A stretch of 64,000 bases of DNA. It comes from Brenneria nigrifluens DSM 30175 = ATCC 13028. GTDB lineage: Bacteria; Pseudomonadota; Gammaproteobacteria; Enterobacterales; Enterobacteriaceae. Of the stretch, positions 43,818 to 53,223 are shown piece by piece. The notes below the pieces were generated by a model that was not told the origin of the DNA, ran no database searches, and worked only from the letters and a program-made list of their open reading frames with translations. Where the stretch lies: positions 2,480,001-2,544,000 of the forward strand of contig NZ_CP034036.1 in NCBI RefSeq assembly GCF_005484965.1, given 5' to 3'. The first letter of the stretch is position 1, and every line of letters starts with the position of its first letter. The translations under genes and the position numbers were made by a program.

Positions 43818-44075
43818 TCAGGCAGGGAAATAGGATATCGAGTGTTCGGGCGCATCATTCTTTGCATTGATAATTAAATCCCACTCGCCAGTGTAAGGAA
43901 CCGTTAAATAAACCTCCCCTTCCGCACTCAGCCTTATAGCGTCTTTTTCTGCTGTTTTATTTTGAGGGTTCACGGCCGGCGAACCGTTAATCATCTGAAG
44001 ATCAAAGGTATTAGCGCATCGAACAATTACCGTATCACCGCCAAAAAGACTCAAACACGTGCGAATTACAGACAT
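43818..44075 (-). CDS. Hypothetical protein, possibly DUF1883-like
   Basis: An 85-residue protein: MSVIRTCLSLFGGDTVIVRC, then LSAEGEVYLTVPYTGEWDLI ending in INAKNDAPEHSISYFPA. The pattern GDTVIVRC..., ...V.LTVPYTGEWDLIINA recalls the beta-rich DUF1883 family (GDVVVVECSH ... VPSSGYWNVVID), but this is a weak likeness. The start at 44075 follows GGAGGG; an upstream ATG at 44105 is less likely. No signal peptide. Stands alone among small orphan genes. Confidence 0.55.
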   Translation of the reverse strand: MSVIRTCLSLFGGDTVIVRCANTFDLQMINGSPAVNPQNKTAEKDAIRLSAEGEVYLTVPYTGEWDLIINAKNDAPEHSISYFPA

Positions 44076-44185
44076 ACACCCTCCGCGGCACACCGCCATT
44101 AGCATGCCTTTATGAAGCCAATCTATCGATCATTTCCCACAACGGGATTTTCATAACAACAAAATGTATACCGGCGGATTGTGAT

Positions 44186-44398
44186 TTAGATCAAATTAAT
44201 TCCACGTTTCCAACCAATCGCCGGTGGAATAAGATGAACCCATGGCAGACAACGTCTTATTAGGTTTTTTGATAATTCTTCATAACCGCGATAAACAATA
44301 TAATCAGCGCGCCACGAGGGGAATTTCACAGAATAAAATGCGTCGCAAGCCGGTAAATAGCGTCTTCCACCAATTTTGATGCTGAACTCAACGCACAA
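44186..44398 (-). CDS. Hypothetical 70-residue protein
   Basis: Reads MCVEFSIKIGGRRYLPACDA then FYSVKFPSWRADYIVYRGYE, with a basic C-terminus. I do not recognise it. It is divergent from the gene at 44463 with a 64-base gap. Existence is uncertain; codon choice is more A+T-rich than in the genes to its right. Confidence 0.3.
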   Translation of the reverse strand: MCVEFSIKIGGRRYLPACDAFYSVKFPSWRADYIVYRGYEELSKNLIRRCLPWVHLIPPAIGWKRGINLI

Positions 44399-44462
44399 AA
44401 AGCGCTACTTGGAAATTTGCGGCCTATACTTTTAAGGTCATAGTGAAATTGCAGAGGCTGGT

Positions 44463-44723
44463 ATGCTTTGGTTTGAGGAAGGTTTATATCTGAGAATAAA
44501 ACAGTTGGACAACGGACCGGCACCCTTGCCGCTTAACAACGGATTTAACTGCGAGACCGCCTACCGAGCCATTGGCGTGTTTAATCCGTCGGAAACGTCA
44601 GACGCCTATTACATTTTCTCCAACGACAGGGACGAGGTGTGGTTTATCTGCAACCGACATCTGCGCACGGTAGCCATATCGCCTGAACCGGCGGATTTCC
44701 GGCGGCCGCTGGCTTCATTTTAA
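44463..44723 (+). CDS. Conserved-looking hypothetical protein, 86 residues
   Basis: Starts MLWFEEGLYLRIKQLDNGPA and includes NGFNCETAYRAIGVFNPSET and DRDEVWFICNRHLRTV. It has a normal globular composition with no signal peptide or span, and GCAGAGGCTGGT precedes the ATG. I recall no function for the family. Between its stop and the LysR gene lies a further short frame (about 44769-44870) and a hairpin TGCCTTGCC/GGCAAGGCA (44891-44917). Confidence 0.55.
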   Translation: MLWFEEGLYLRIKQLDNGPAPLPLNNGFNCETAYRAIGVFNPSETSDAYYIFSNDRDEVWFICNRHLRTVAISPEPADFRRPLASF

Positions 44724-44932
44724 TTATTTCCCCGCTGACGGATATCTCAAATAAACAGGGCCATGCAAGGTGACCCGCTACGATACGAAGGCCATACTCA
44801 CCTTTTCCATCGGAAAAAGCTATGAAATCATTTTTCCCTGGCGAACCGGAATCGACGATAATCAGCCCTGAAAATAGCTTTATGCGTTAATGCCTTGCCA
44901 TTTATCCGGCAAGGCATCAGAGGAAAATTTGC

Positions 44933-45856
44933 ATGTCCCATATTCATGACCGGCTTGACTGGAATCTGCTGCGCACATTTCTGGCGATTGTGCAGGAAGG
45001 GAACATCAGCCGGGCGGCCACCCGGCTGCATCTGACGCAGCCGGCGGTCAGTCTGGCGCTGAAACGTCTGGAGGAGCGGCTCGGACAAAACCTGATCGCC
45101 CGTAACGGCAACACTTTCGATCTGACCTCGGCCGGCGAACTGGTGTATCGCGAGGCGCTGGCGATTTACGGCAGCATCGCCCGGCTGTCGATGACCGTGC
45201 AGAACACGCCGCACGATCTCAGCGGCGTGGTGCGCCTGGCGTTGGTTTCCGGCGTCAACAGCGACATTCTGGATAGCGTGATATGCGAGTTCCACCATCA
45301 CCATCCGCGCGTCAATTTTGATATTACCAGCGGTTCAAGCGCCGACGTGCAGCACGCCCTGCTGCATTATCAGGCCGGGCTGGGTATCTGCCTGAAAAAC
45401 AAAAGCATACCGGGACTGTTGGATACGCCGTTGCTCCACCAGCGATACTTTCTCTACTGTGGGAAGCCGCATCCGCTGTTCGGGCAACCGCATCTGAATG
45501 TCAGCGATCTGCATAATGAGGATTTCGTCTCTTTCGCCAGCGAACAGTTGGACGGCGTACTGGCGCCGCTGGCGCTGTTCCGGGCGCAACAGGCGCTGGA
45601 GGGACGGATCATCGGCACCAGCGCCAGCCTCGACGAAGTGCGGCGCATGGTGCGCGCCGGGCTGGGGATCGGCGCGCTGCCTGAACATGTGGTGAATGCG
45701 GAAGTGGAGGCGGGGCATCTGTGGAAGCTGCCCCCCGACGACGGCATCGCGCGCATCACCCTGTACCTGATGTGGAATCAGGCGCCGAAACATAATCAGG
45801 CCGAAGAAGCGTTCCACCACCGTCTGCTTGAGGCGCTGCAACTGGCGGGCTATTAA
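44933..45856 (+). CDS. LysR-family transcriptional regulator
   Basis: A 307-residue LysR regulator: winged helix-turn-helix at about 9-68 (GNISRAATRLHLTQPAVSLALK) and a periplasmic-binding-protein-like effector domain at about 95-300. CAGAGGAAAATTTGC precedes the ATG. It converges on the long catabolic operon and ends 8 bases from its last gene, so it is the likely local regulator, probably using a pathway intermediate as co-inducer. LysR genes are more often divergent from their targets, so the link is an inference. Confidence 0.85.
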   Translation: MSHIHDRLDWNLLRTFLAIVQEGNISRAATRLHLTQPAVSLALKRLEERLGQNLIARNGNTFDLTSAGELVYREALAIYGSIARLSMTVQNTPHDLSGVVRLALVSGVNSDILDSVICEFHHHHPRVNFDITSGSSADVQHALLHYQAGLGICLKNKSIPGLLDTPLLHQRYFLYCGKPHPLFGQPHLNVSDLHNEDFVSFASEQLDGVLAPLALFRAQQALEGRIIGTSASLDEVRRMVRAGLGIGALPEHVVNAEVEAGHLWKLPPDDGIARITLYLMWNQAPKHNQAEEAFHHRLLEALQLAGY

Positions 45857-45864
45857 CTAATGCG

Positions 45865-46674
45865 TTAAATCAGCAACCGGGTATCGTTTTTCGGCAGCAG
45901 CGTCGCCGCCAGCAGCCTGCGGGTGTAGTCATGGCGCGGGTTGGCGAACGTCGCCGCGCACTCGCCCTGCTCCACTACCTTGCCCTGATACATCACGCAC
46001 ACCCGATCCGACAAGTGCTCCACCACCGCCAGATTATGGCTGATGAACACCATCGCCAGATTGAACTCCCGCTTCAGCGACAGCAGCAGGTTGATGATTT
46101 GCGCCTGCACCGAGACATCCAGCGCGCTGGTCGGCTCGTCACAGATCAGCGCCGCCGGGTTGAGTATCAGCGCTCTGGCGATCGCCACCCGCTGTCGCTG
46201 CCCGCCGGACAGCTCGCCGGGATAGGCGTGGGCCAGCCGGCGGGGAAAACCGACGCGGTCCAGCATATCCAGCACCTCGCGCCGCCACTCGCCGCCGCGC
46301 CAGTGAATACGCAACGGCTGCAACACGGTTTCATAGATGGTATAGGACGGGTTGAGCGACGAGTATGGGTCCTGAAATACCGGCTGCAACAGGCTGGCGC
46401 GCGCCAGACGCTCCATCTCGCGCACCGGTGTGCCGCGCAGCAGCACCTCGCCGCTTTCCGGCAGGTTCAGCCCCAGCATAATATTGGCCAGCGTGCTTTT
46501 ACCGCAGCCGGACTCCCCCACCAGCCCAAGCGTCTCCCCGGCGTTCAGCGTCAGCGAAACGTTATCCAGCGCCTGTACCCGTCCGGCCGGCTTCATCAGC
46601 CCGCCGCCGATGCTGAACGACTGGCTGACGCCGTTGACCTGCAACAGCGGGCCGGTTTCTGTTTCACGATTCAT
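45865..46674 (-). CDS. Peptide/opine ABC transporter, ATPase 2 (OppF/DppF type)
   Basis: A 269-residue ATPase: Walker A GESGCGKST, signature LSGGQRQR, Walker B ALICDEPTSALD, H-loop FISHN. The start at 46674 overlaps the previous gene by ATGA. Last gene of the operon. The usual C-terminal oligopeptide-ABC tail is short, so it lacks the cluster-binding cysteines seen in some DppD/F proteins. Confidence 0.88.
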   Translation of the reverse strand: MNRETETGPLLQVNGVSQSFSIGGGLMKPAGRVQALDNVSLTLNAGETLGLVGESGCGKSTLANIMLGLNLPESGEVLLRGTPVREMERLARASLLQPVFQDPYSSLNPSYTIYETVLQPLRIHWRGGEWRREVLDMLDRVGFPRRLAHAYPGELSGGQRQRVAIARALILNPAALICDEPTSALDVSVQAQIINLLLSLKREFNLAMVFISHNLAVVEHLSDRVCVMYQGKVVEQGECAATFANPRHDYTRRLLAATLLPKNDTRLLI

Positions 46675-47654
46675 AGCGGTTCCTCCGCGGTGCGAACGCA
46701 CTCATAACGATGTTCCTCGCCGGTTTGCCGCACCGGCAGCGTCTGCTGGCATACCGGCTGCCGCCAGGCGCAGCGCCAGCGGAACGCGCAGCCGTCCATC
46801 TCGCCCAGCAGTTCCGGCACCCGCCCTTCAATCACCGGCAGATCGGAGCCGGGTTGCGTTTTACCCGGAACCGGAATGCTGGCGATCAATCCGCGCGTAT
46901 AGGGGTGCATCGGCCGTTGCAGTAACTCCCCGGCCGGCGCGGATTCGACAATGCGTCCGGCATACATCACGCTGACTTTGTCCGCCATCGCCGCCACCAC
47001 GCCAAAATCATGGGTGATCAGCAACAGCGCGAAATTGTGCTGCCGCGCCAGATCACGGATCAGCGCCAGAATCTGCGCCTGGATCGTCACGTCCAGCGCG
47101 GTGGTCGGTTCGTCGGCGATCAGCAGAGACGGCTTGCCCATCAGCGCCATGGCGATGATAATGCGCTGGCGCTGCCCGCCGGAAAACTGGTGCGGATACT
47201 GGCGAATGCGCTCGGCAGGCTGGGGAATGCCCACCTGCTCCAGCAGTTGCACCGCCCGCTCGCGCGCCTGTCGGCGGTCAATTTTCTCATGCCGCATCAC
47301 CCCTTCGGTCATCTGTCTTTCGATGGACAGCGTCGGATTGAGCGTGGTCATCGGATCCTGAAAAATGATCGCGATATCGCGGCCGCGCAGCGCATCCAGC
47401 TCCCGCTGCGACAGCTTGTCCAGCGCTTTCCCCTGAAAGGTCATCTGCCGGGCGTTGATTTTCGCCTTACTGGTTTGCAGGCCGAGCAGCGACAGCGCGG
47501 TAATCGACTTGCCGCAGCCCGACTCGCCCACCAGACACAGCGTTTCTCCGGCCCGCAGGTCGAAATCCACCCCGCGCACCACCTTGAATTCCCCCTGTTC
47601 GGTGGGAATGGCGATGCGTAAATCGCGTACCGTCAGTATCGGTTCATTATTCAT
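46671..47654 (-). CDS. Peptide/opine ABC transporter, ATPase 1 (OppD/DppD type)
   Basis: A 327-residue ATPase: Walker A GESGCGKS, signature FSGGQRQR, Walker B LLIADEPTTALD, H-loop LLITHD. The C-terminal oligopeptide-ABC domain keeps cysteines (CAFRWRCAWRQPVC...YEC), the pattern that binds an iron-sulfur cluster in some DppD proteins. The start at 47654 (MNNEPILTVRDL) overlaps the preceding permease by ATGA. Confidence 0.88.
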   Translation of the reverse strand: MNNEPILTVRDLRIAIPTEQGEFKVVRGVDFDLRAGETLCLVGESGCGKSITALSLLGLQTSKAKINARQMTFQGKALDKLSQRELDALRGRDIAIIFQDPMTTLNPTLSIERQMTEGVMRHEKIDRRQARERAVQLLEQVGIPQPAERIRQYPHQFSGGQRQRIIIAMALMGKPSLLIADEPTTALDVTIQAQILALIRDLARQHNFALLLITHDFGVVAAMADKVSVMYAGRIVESAPAGELLQRPMHPYTRGLIASIPVPGKTQPGSDLPVIEGRVPELLGEMDGCAFRWRCAWRQPVCQQTLPVRQTGEEHRYECVRTAEEPL

Positions 47655-48541
47655 CGTTTCACCCCCGCCCCCATCACATCGCGCAGACCGTCGCCGAACA
47701 GATTGACCGCCAGCACCAGCAGGCAGAGCGCCCCGCCCGGCAGCGCAATCAGCCACGACTCGAACAAAATGTTATCGCGCCCTTCGGCGATCATCAGCCC
47801 CCAGGAGGGCGTGGGCGGCCTGACGCCCAGACCGAGAAAGGAGAGCGCGGACTCCAGCAGGATCACATTGGCCACTTCCAGCGTGGCGATAACGATAATG
47901 GTATTGCGCAGGTTCGGCAGAATTTCCCGCAGCATGATAAACACATGGGACGCGCCCACCGCCCGTGCCGCGCGCACAAACGCCTCGTTGCGCAGCGACT
48001 GGGTTCTGGCGCGGGTCACGATGGCGAACTGATCCCACACCAGCAGGCCGAGAATGGTCACCAGCGTCATGATCGACGCCCCTTTCAGCGCCACCGCCGC
48101 CAGCGCCACCAGTACGATCGGCAGCGACAGGCGCGTGGTGATCAGAAAGCTGATCAGCATATCGACGCGGCCGCCGAAATAGCCGGCCAGCACCCCCAGC
48201 GAGGTGCCGATAACCCCGGCGACCACCACCACGCCAATGCCGATACCCAGCGAGATGCGGGTGCCGTATAGCAAACGCGACAAATAGTCGCGTCCGAGCT
48301 GGTCGGTGCCGAGCCAGTGGCCGCCGCTCTCCGCCGCCTGCCAGAACGGCAGCGCCAGCCGGTTGTCGAGATCCTGGGCGATGGGATCGTAAGGCGCCAG
48401 CCACGGCGCCAGCAGCGCAATGGCGATCATCAGCAACAGGATGCCGCCGCCGATAATAATGCCGGTCTTGCGAAAACGCTTCAGACTACGGCGCGCAGGC
48501 TGGTTTTCCGCCGCCACCGGCGAAGAATCTAACTGTGACAT
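47651..48541 (-). CDS. Peptide/opine ABC transporter, permease 2 (DppC type)
   Basis: A 296-residue permease with six spans, an N-terminal OppC-type extension and the EAA loop FVRAARAVGASHVFIMLREIL. The start at 48541 (MSQLDSSPVAAEN) is one base past the stop of the preceding permease gene. With DppB it forms the channel. Confidence 0.88.
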   Translation of the reverse strand: MSQLDSSPVAAENQPARRSLKRFRKTGIIIGGGILLLMIAIALLAPWLAPYDPIAQDLDNRLALPFWQAAESGGHWLGTDQLGRDYLSRLLYGTRISLGIGIGVVVVAGVIGTSLGVLAGYFGGRVDMLISFLITTRLSLPIVLVALAAVALKGASIMTLVTILGLLVWDQFAIVTRARTQSLRNEAFVRAARAVGASHVFIMLREILPNLRNTIIVIATLEVANVILLESALSFLGLGVRPPTPSWGLMIAEGRDNILFESWLIALPGGALCLLVLAVNLFGDGLRDVMGAGVKR

Positions 48542-48542
48542 C

Positions 48543-49460
48543 TCAGGACTCCCTAATCCGCGGGTCAAGCCAGGCATTAATCAAGTCGGCCAGCGTGGTC
48601 AGCACCACATAGATTAACGACAGGATCAGAATAATCCCCTGCACCACCGGTAAATCGCTGCGCAACAGCGATTCCCAGGCCAGACGCCCCAATCCGTTGA
48701 GGGCAAACACGCTTTCAATGACAATCGAACCGGACAGCAGGATGCCGAGCTGAACCGCCGCGACGGAAACCAGCGCCAGAATGGCGTTACGCATAGCGTG
48801 ACGCGTCACCACGGCCCGCATACCGATCCCCTTCGAGCGCGCCGTGCGGATGTAATCGGCCTGCATCACGTCCATCATGCTGGCCCGCATCAGCCGCATC
48901 AGCGCCGGCGTCGCGTAGTAGCTCAGCACAATCACCGGCAGCAGATAGCCCTGCCAGCTATCGGCGCCGGAAATCGGCACCACGCCCAGCCAGACGCCGA
49001 AAATCACGATCAGGATCAGGCCGAGCCAGAAGCTGGGGATCGCCTGCCCGGTCACCGCAATCAGCAGCGCCAGCCTGTCGACGATGCCGCCGGGCTTCAG
49101 CGCCCCCAGCACCCCCAGCGGAATGGAAACCGCCAGCGCCAGCAGGAACGCGCTGACGCCCAGCAGCAGCGTAACCGGAATACGTTCGCCGATAATCTGG
49201 CCGACCGGCATGTTGAAGTAGTAACTGTTGCCCAGATTGCCTTGCAGTATGCCGCCAATCCAGCGCAGATACTGTTCCGGCAGCGGGCGGTCGAAACCAT
49301 AAAGCTGGCGCACCAGCTCGGCGTCTCTGGCGCTGGCTCCCGATCCGGCAATGGCGATGGCCGGATCGCCGGCCAGATAGGCCAGCGCAAAACTGATTGC
49401 CGATACCGCCAGCGCGACCAGCGCGGCGACCAGCAATCTTTTTAGTGCGAATCTCAGCAT
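48543..49460 (-). CDS. Peptide/opine ABC transporter, permease 1 (DppB type)
   Basis: A 305-residue permease: first span at about 9-30, then a long periplasmic loop with RQLYGFDRPLPEQYLRWIGG, typical of DppB/GsiC, and the EAA loop YIRTARSKGIGMRAVVTRHA. The start at 49460 (MLRFALKRLLV) matches the family. It is 60 bases downstream of the binding-protein gene. Confidence 0.88.
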   Translation of the reverse strand: MLRFALKRLLVAALVALAVSAISFALAYLAGDPAIAIAGSGASARDAELVRQLYGFDRPLPEQYLRWIGGILQGNLGNSYYFNMPVGQIIGERIPVTLLLGVSAFLLALAVSIPLGVLGALKPGGIVDRLALLIAVTGQAIPSFWLGLILIVIFGVWLGVVPISGADSWQGYLLPVIVLSYYATPALMRLMRASMMDVMQADYIRTARSKGIGMRAVVTRHAMRNAILALVSVAAVQLGILLSGSIVIESVFALNGLGRLAWESLLRSDLPVVQGIILILSLIYVVLTTLADLINAWLDPRIRES

Positions 49461-49520
49461 CTCGATGCGCTCATTGCAGTGTGAATAGGGGTAGATGCCC
49501 GCCGGCGCGGGCAGCAAAGA

Positions 49521-51038
49521 TTACTTCCAGCTTGACAGCCACCAGCGGGCGAACTCATCCGGCTGCGGCGTAAAATTCAAATCTTTCGACAGGCCGTAGT
49601 TGATATTGTAATTATACAGCGGTATCCAGTAGGCCTGGTCGGCGATCTTTTTCAGCGCCAGACTGTAGTTCTGCTTGCGCACGTCGCTGTCCGGCGAGCT
49701 GTCCGCCACTTTCAGCCACGCCGCCAACTCGTCATCCTTGATCATGTCGTCATCGCCGCCGCCGAAATAGTTGGACAGAATGAAGGCCACATCGCCAATA
49801 CCGTAGCTGCCCCAGTTGGACATTAGCGCCGGCAACGTCCCGGCGCGCCATTTCTGCACCGCCGCCGCGAACTGGTTTTCATTCAAACGCACGCGAATGC
49901 CCACTTTGGCCAGATCGGAGGATACCGCTTCCGCCACCGGCCGCGGCATGGCGGCAAACACCATCTCCAGTTCAAAACCGTTCGGATAGCCCGCCTCTTT
50001 CAGCAAATCCCTGGCTTTTTGCGGATCGTAGCCATAGACGGCGACATCCTGCTCACAGCCGAACTGCAACGGATTACAGGCGGAGTTCAGCACCTGTGAA
50101 GACTCGCCGCCGAACACCTTGGCGATCTGCTGGCGGTTAATCGCATGCAGCATGGCTTTGCGCACCAGCGGCTGGGCGATTGGCGTGTCGCCGCCGGTGG
50201 CCAGGCTGATATAGCCGATACGCATAATCGGCGCGTTAATGATGCTTACCCGGTTCGCCAGCCGTTTGGCCTGATCGGGCGGTACGCGCCAGATCCAGTC
50301 CAGCTTGCCGGACATCAGTTCCGCGTATTGGGTATTCATCTCCGGGATGGTGCGGATCACAATATGTTTGATCGCCGGTTTCCCTTTCGGGCTGCCGGCG
50401 TAGTGGCCGTCGAAACGCTCCAGCACATAACGCACGCCCGGCGTCTGCTCAACCAGCTTATACGGCCCGGTGCCGACCGGTCGCTCCGCCATGCCCGCCG
50501 ACCCTTTCTCGGCAAAATAGGCGTGCGGGTAGACGGGCAGCGCATCGGCCAGCATCTCTACCGCGCCGGCAAACGGCTTGGCCATATGAATGCGTACGGT
50601 ATAGTCATCCACTTTCTCCACGCTGGCGATCCAGTCCACGGAGATTTGGAAACGGGTGCCGTACTCTGGCTTGATCACGGTATTCAGCGTGGCGATAACG
50701 TCATCGGCGCTGAAATCGGCGCCGTTATGGAATTTCACCCCTTTGCGCAGCACGAATTCGAGGGTTTTGTCATCGGTGAATCTCCAGGACTCCGCCAGCG
50801 CCGGTTTGATTTCGCCGCTGCTCAGATCCTTGTACAACAGGCCGTCATAGATGTGGCGGGCAATGATCAGCCCTTGCCGTCCGGCGATTTTGTAGGAATC
50901 CAACGGTTCGGGCTCGTCGGAAAAGGCTACGTTCAGCGTATCATCCGCTTTCCCGGCCAGCGCGGGCGCGCTGTGGAGTGCGGAAAGGGCCAGCGTGGCG
51001 CCAAGCAGTGAAGCCAGCAGCGTTTTTTTCTGCGTCAT
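49521..51038 (-). CDS. Peptide/opine ABC transporter, periplasmic binding protein
   Basis: Family 5 solute-binding protein, about 505 residues. Signal peptide MTQKKTLLASLLGATLALSA, cut near ALA-G. Family features include YDGLLYKDL, LAESWRFTDDKTLEFVLRKG, FHNGADFSADDV and the late YWIPLYN. The start at 51038 follows GGGGAT; an ATG at 51053 is also in frame. Such proteins bind peptides, opines, nickel or sugars; the ligand cannot be told. Its place among catabolic enzymes suggests a ligand related to the pathway substrate. Confidence 0.86.
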   Translation of the reverse strand: MTQKKTLLASLLGATLALSALHSAPALAGKADDTLNVAFSDEPEPLDSYKIAGRQGLIIARHIYDGLLYKDLSSGEIKPALAESWRFTDDKTLEFVLRKGVKFHNGADFSADDVIATLNTVIKPEYGTRFQISVDWIASVEKVDDYTVRIHMAKPFAGAVEMLADALPVYPHAYFAEKGSAGMAERPVGTGPYKLVEQTPGVRYVLERFDGHYAGSPKGKPAIKHIVIRTIPEMNTQYAELMSGKLDWIWRVPPDQAKRLANRVSIINAPIMRIGYISLATGGDTPIAQPLVRKAMLHAINRQQIAKVFGGESSQVLNSACNPLQFGCEQDVAVYGYDPQKARDLLKEAGYPNGFELEMVFAAMPRPVAEAVSSDLAKVGIRVRLNENQFAAAVQKWRAGTLPALMSNWGSYGIGDVAFILSNYFGGGDDDMIKDDELAAWLKVADSSPDSDVRKQNYSLALKKIADQAYWIPLYNYNINYGLSKDLNFTPQPDEFARWWLSSWK

Positions 51039-51077
51039 ATTCGCGATCCCCATAAGGTGTTGGTAAATGTAAAAACA

Positions 51078-51710
51078 TCAGTGTTGATGGCGGTAAATCT
51101 CGGCCAGGCTAACGCCCTGCCGCAATTTCTCGATAATCAGCGGCTCCTGCCGCTGAATGCGGATCGCCTCCTCCGCGTAGCGCGCCATCTGCTCCGCCGG
51201 CAGCGCGACAACCCCATTTTCATCCGCCAGCACCAGGTCGCCGGGGCAGACGCGGACGCCGCCGCAGGTCACCGGCCGGTTGACCGTACCGCCGGTTTTA
51301 CCCCGTTTGGTGGTCAGCGGCGAACGCCCTTTGCACCAGACGGGAAAGCCGTCGACGCAAATGGCGGACAGGTCGGTGATGTAACCGTCCAGGATCACCG
51401 CGGCGATGCCCGCCTGCCGTGCGGCCGCCGTCATCACCGCCCCCCAGCAGGCGTGGCGATCGTCGTTGACGCGCTCAATCACCAATATGTCCCCCACATG
51501 CGCGGCCGCCAGCGCCAGCGGCAGGCTGTAGCCATCGTCCTCCGGCAGCGACACGGTAAGCGCCGGGCCGCAGCAGCGTACGCTGACCGGCAGCACGCAC
51601 TGTATCCGGGGAGGCATAAATCCCTGATCCAGCAGGTGGCCCAGCGTGGCCGTTTCCACCTGTAACAACTGTTCAATCAGTGACGCCGTCACGTCATGCG
51701 GTAAAGACAT
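51078..51710 (-). CDS. RraA-like protein with altered active-site motif
   Basis: A 210-residue member of the RraA/HMG-CHA aldolase fold (often misnamed demethylmenaquinone methyltransferase). GDILVIERVNDDRHACWGAV, DGYITDLSAICVDGFPVWCK and PGDLVLADENGVVALP follow the family plan. Catalytic members have an Arg-Asp pair in DGxxRD and an acidic residue after the substrate-loop glycine; here the pair is Thr112-Asp113 and the loop reads WGAV. It may use another substrate, be regulatory, or be inactive as an aldolase. The start at 51710 follows AGGAGAAGCGC. It sits between the aldehyde dehydrogenase and ABC genes. Confidence 0.82.
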   Translation of the reverse strand: MSLPHDVTASLIEQLLQVETATLGHLLDQGFMPPRIQCVLPVSVRCCGPALTVSLPEDDGYSLPLALAAAHVGDILVIERVNDDRHACWGAVMTAAARQAGIAAVILDGYITDLSAICVDGFPVWCKGRSPLTTKRGKTGGTVNRPVTCGGVRVCPGDLVLADENGVVALPAEQMARYAEEAIRIQRQEPLIIEKLRQGVSLAEIYRHQH

Positions 51711-51735
51711 GCGCTTCTCCTCTGTCGGCGCCGGT

Positions 51736-53223
51736 TCAGCGGGCAAGCTGGATCCAGGTTGATTTCGGGTCGGTATATTTATCCAGCGCGTGCACGGACT
51801 TATCGCGCCCGAAGCCCGACTGCTTGCGCCCGCCGAACGGCATGGTGATGGCGCCGTCGGCATAACAGTTAACCCATACCATGCCGCTGTTAAGGCGGCG
51901 GGCGACGCGGTGCGCCTGACTAAGATCGTCGGTCCACAGACCGGCGCCCAGGCCGTAATCGGTATCATTGGCCAACGCCAGCGCCTCATCTTCACCGCTG
52001 AAGCGGCCTACGCCCAGCACCGGGCCGAAAATTTCGCGGCGCATGGCGATATTGCCGTTGTCGCAAGCCAGAATGGTCGGGTTGAGGAACAGCCCGCCGG
52101 CCTGCGCCGGCAGCGGCGTCAGGCAGTTGGCGCCTGCGGCCAGCGCCTCGTTGATGCCGTCGAGCACCCGTTGATACTGCGCGCCATCGACCATCGCCCC
52201 CACCCTTGTTTGCGGGTCCAGCGGATCGCCCGGCAGATAGTTCCCTGCTTCATGCAATAGCTGTTCCATAAAACGGTCGTAAATCGAGTCTTCCACGTAC
52301 AGCCGTGAACCGGCGATGCACACCTCGCCCTGATTGATGAAGATCGCCGCCGCCGCCACCGCCGCCGCCTGTTCCAGCCGCCGGCAGTTGGCGAATACCA
52401 AATGCGGCGATTTGCCGCCGCACTCCAGCCAGACACGCTTCAGATTGGAGTCCGCCGCGTAACGCATAAAATGCTTGCCTGTGGCGGTGGAGCCGGTAAA
52501 GGCCAGACAGTCCACCGCCATATGCAGGCCGAGCGCCCGCCCCGCCACCACACCGCGTCCGGTCACCACCTGCAAGACGCCGTCGGGTATCCCGGCCTGC
52601 CGCGCCAGCTCAGCCAGCTTTAACACGCTGAGGCTGGACTGTTCCGCCGGTTTCACAATCACGCTGTTCCCCGCCGCCAGCGCGGGCGCCAGTTTCCAGC
52701 AGGCGATCATCAGCGGAAAATTCCACGGTACCACCGCCGCCACCACCCCCACCGGTTCGCGCACCACCGTGGCCAGCACATCTTCCGGCGTCGGCAGCAC
52801 TTCATCGGTGGCGGTTTCAATCGCGCCGGCATAAAAACGCAGGCAGCGAATGGATTCGGGGATATCAAACGCCATGCTGTCGCCGATGGGCTTACCCATA
52901 TCCAGCGTCTCCAGCAGCGCCAGCGTTTCGCTGTTCTCTTCCATCAGCTGCGCCAGCCGCTCCAGCGTTTTACGCCGCTCGGCGGGCGACGCGCGCGACC
53001 AGACGCCGCTGTCGAACGCCTGGCGCGCATGGCGCACCGCGCGATCCACATCGGCCTCGCCGCAATCGGCGATGTCCGTCAGCTTGTCGCCGGTCGCCGG
53101 ATTAATGCTGGGCAGCACCGCGCCGTTTTCCGCGTCGGTATAGCCCCCGCCGATCCAGGCGCGCCCTTCGTAAGTCAGTTCCGCCGCGGCCTGCCGCCAG
53201 TACGCCAGAGAATAGTCGCTCAT
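51736..53223 (-). CDS. Aldehyde dehydrogenase (PuuC/betaine-aldehyde type)
   Basis: A 495-residue NAD(P)-dependent aldehyde dehydrogenase. Cys302 (QGEVCIAGSR) and Glu267 (LECGGKSP) form the active site; VVPWNFPLMIACWK and GGRKQSGFGRD are intact. It resembles PuuC, which oxidises gamma-glutamylaminobutyraldehyde. It overlaps the upstream TPP-enzyme gene by ATGA. A TPP decarboxylase followed by an aldehyde dehydrogenase suggests 2-oxo-acid to aldehyde to acid. Confidence 0.9.
   Translation of the reverse strand: MSDYSLAYWRQAAAELTYEGRAWIGGGYTDAENGAVLPSINPATGDKLTDIADCGEADVDRAVRHARQAFDSGVWSRASPAERRKTLERLAQLMEENSETLALLETLDMGKPIGDSMAFDIPESIRCLRFYAGAIETATDEVLPTPEDVLATVVREPVGVVAAVVPWNFPLMIACWKLAPALAAGNSVIVKPAEQSSLSVLKLAELARQAGIPDGVLQVVTGRGVVAGRALGLHMAVDCLAFTGSTATGKHFMRYAADSNLKRVWLECGGKSPHLVFANCRRLEQAAAVAAAAIFINQGEVCIAGSRLYVEDSIYDRFMEQLLHEAGNYLPGDPLDPQTRVGAMVDGAQYQRVLDGINEALAAGANCLTPLPAQAGGLFLNPTILACDNGNIAMRREIFGPVLGVGRFSGEDEALALANDTDYGLGAGLWTDDLSQAHRVARRLNSGMVWVNCYADGAITMPFGGRKQSGFGRDKSVHALDKYTDPKSTWIQLAR

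Noticed and set aside
43818..44105. Longer start of the DUF1883-like gene at 44105
   Set aside because: GGAGGG lies directly before the ATG at 44075, and the extra ten residues are cysteine/glycine-rich without support.
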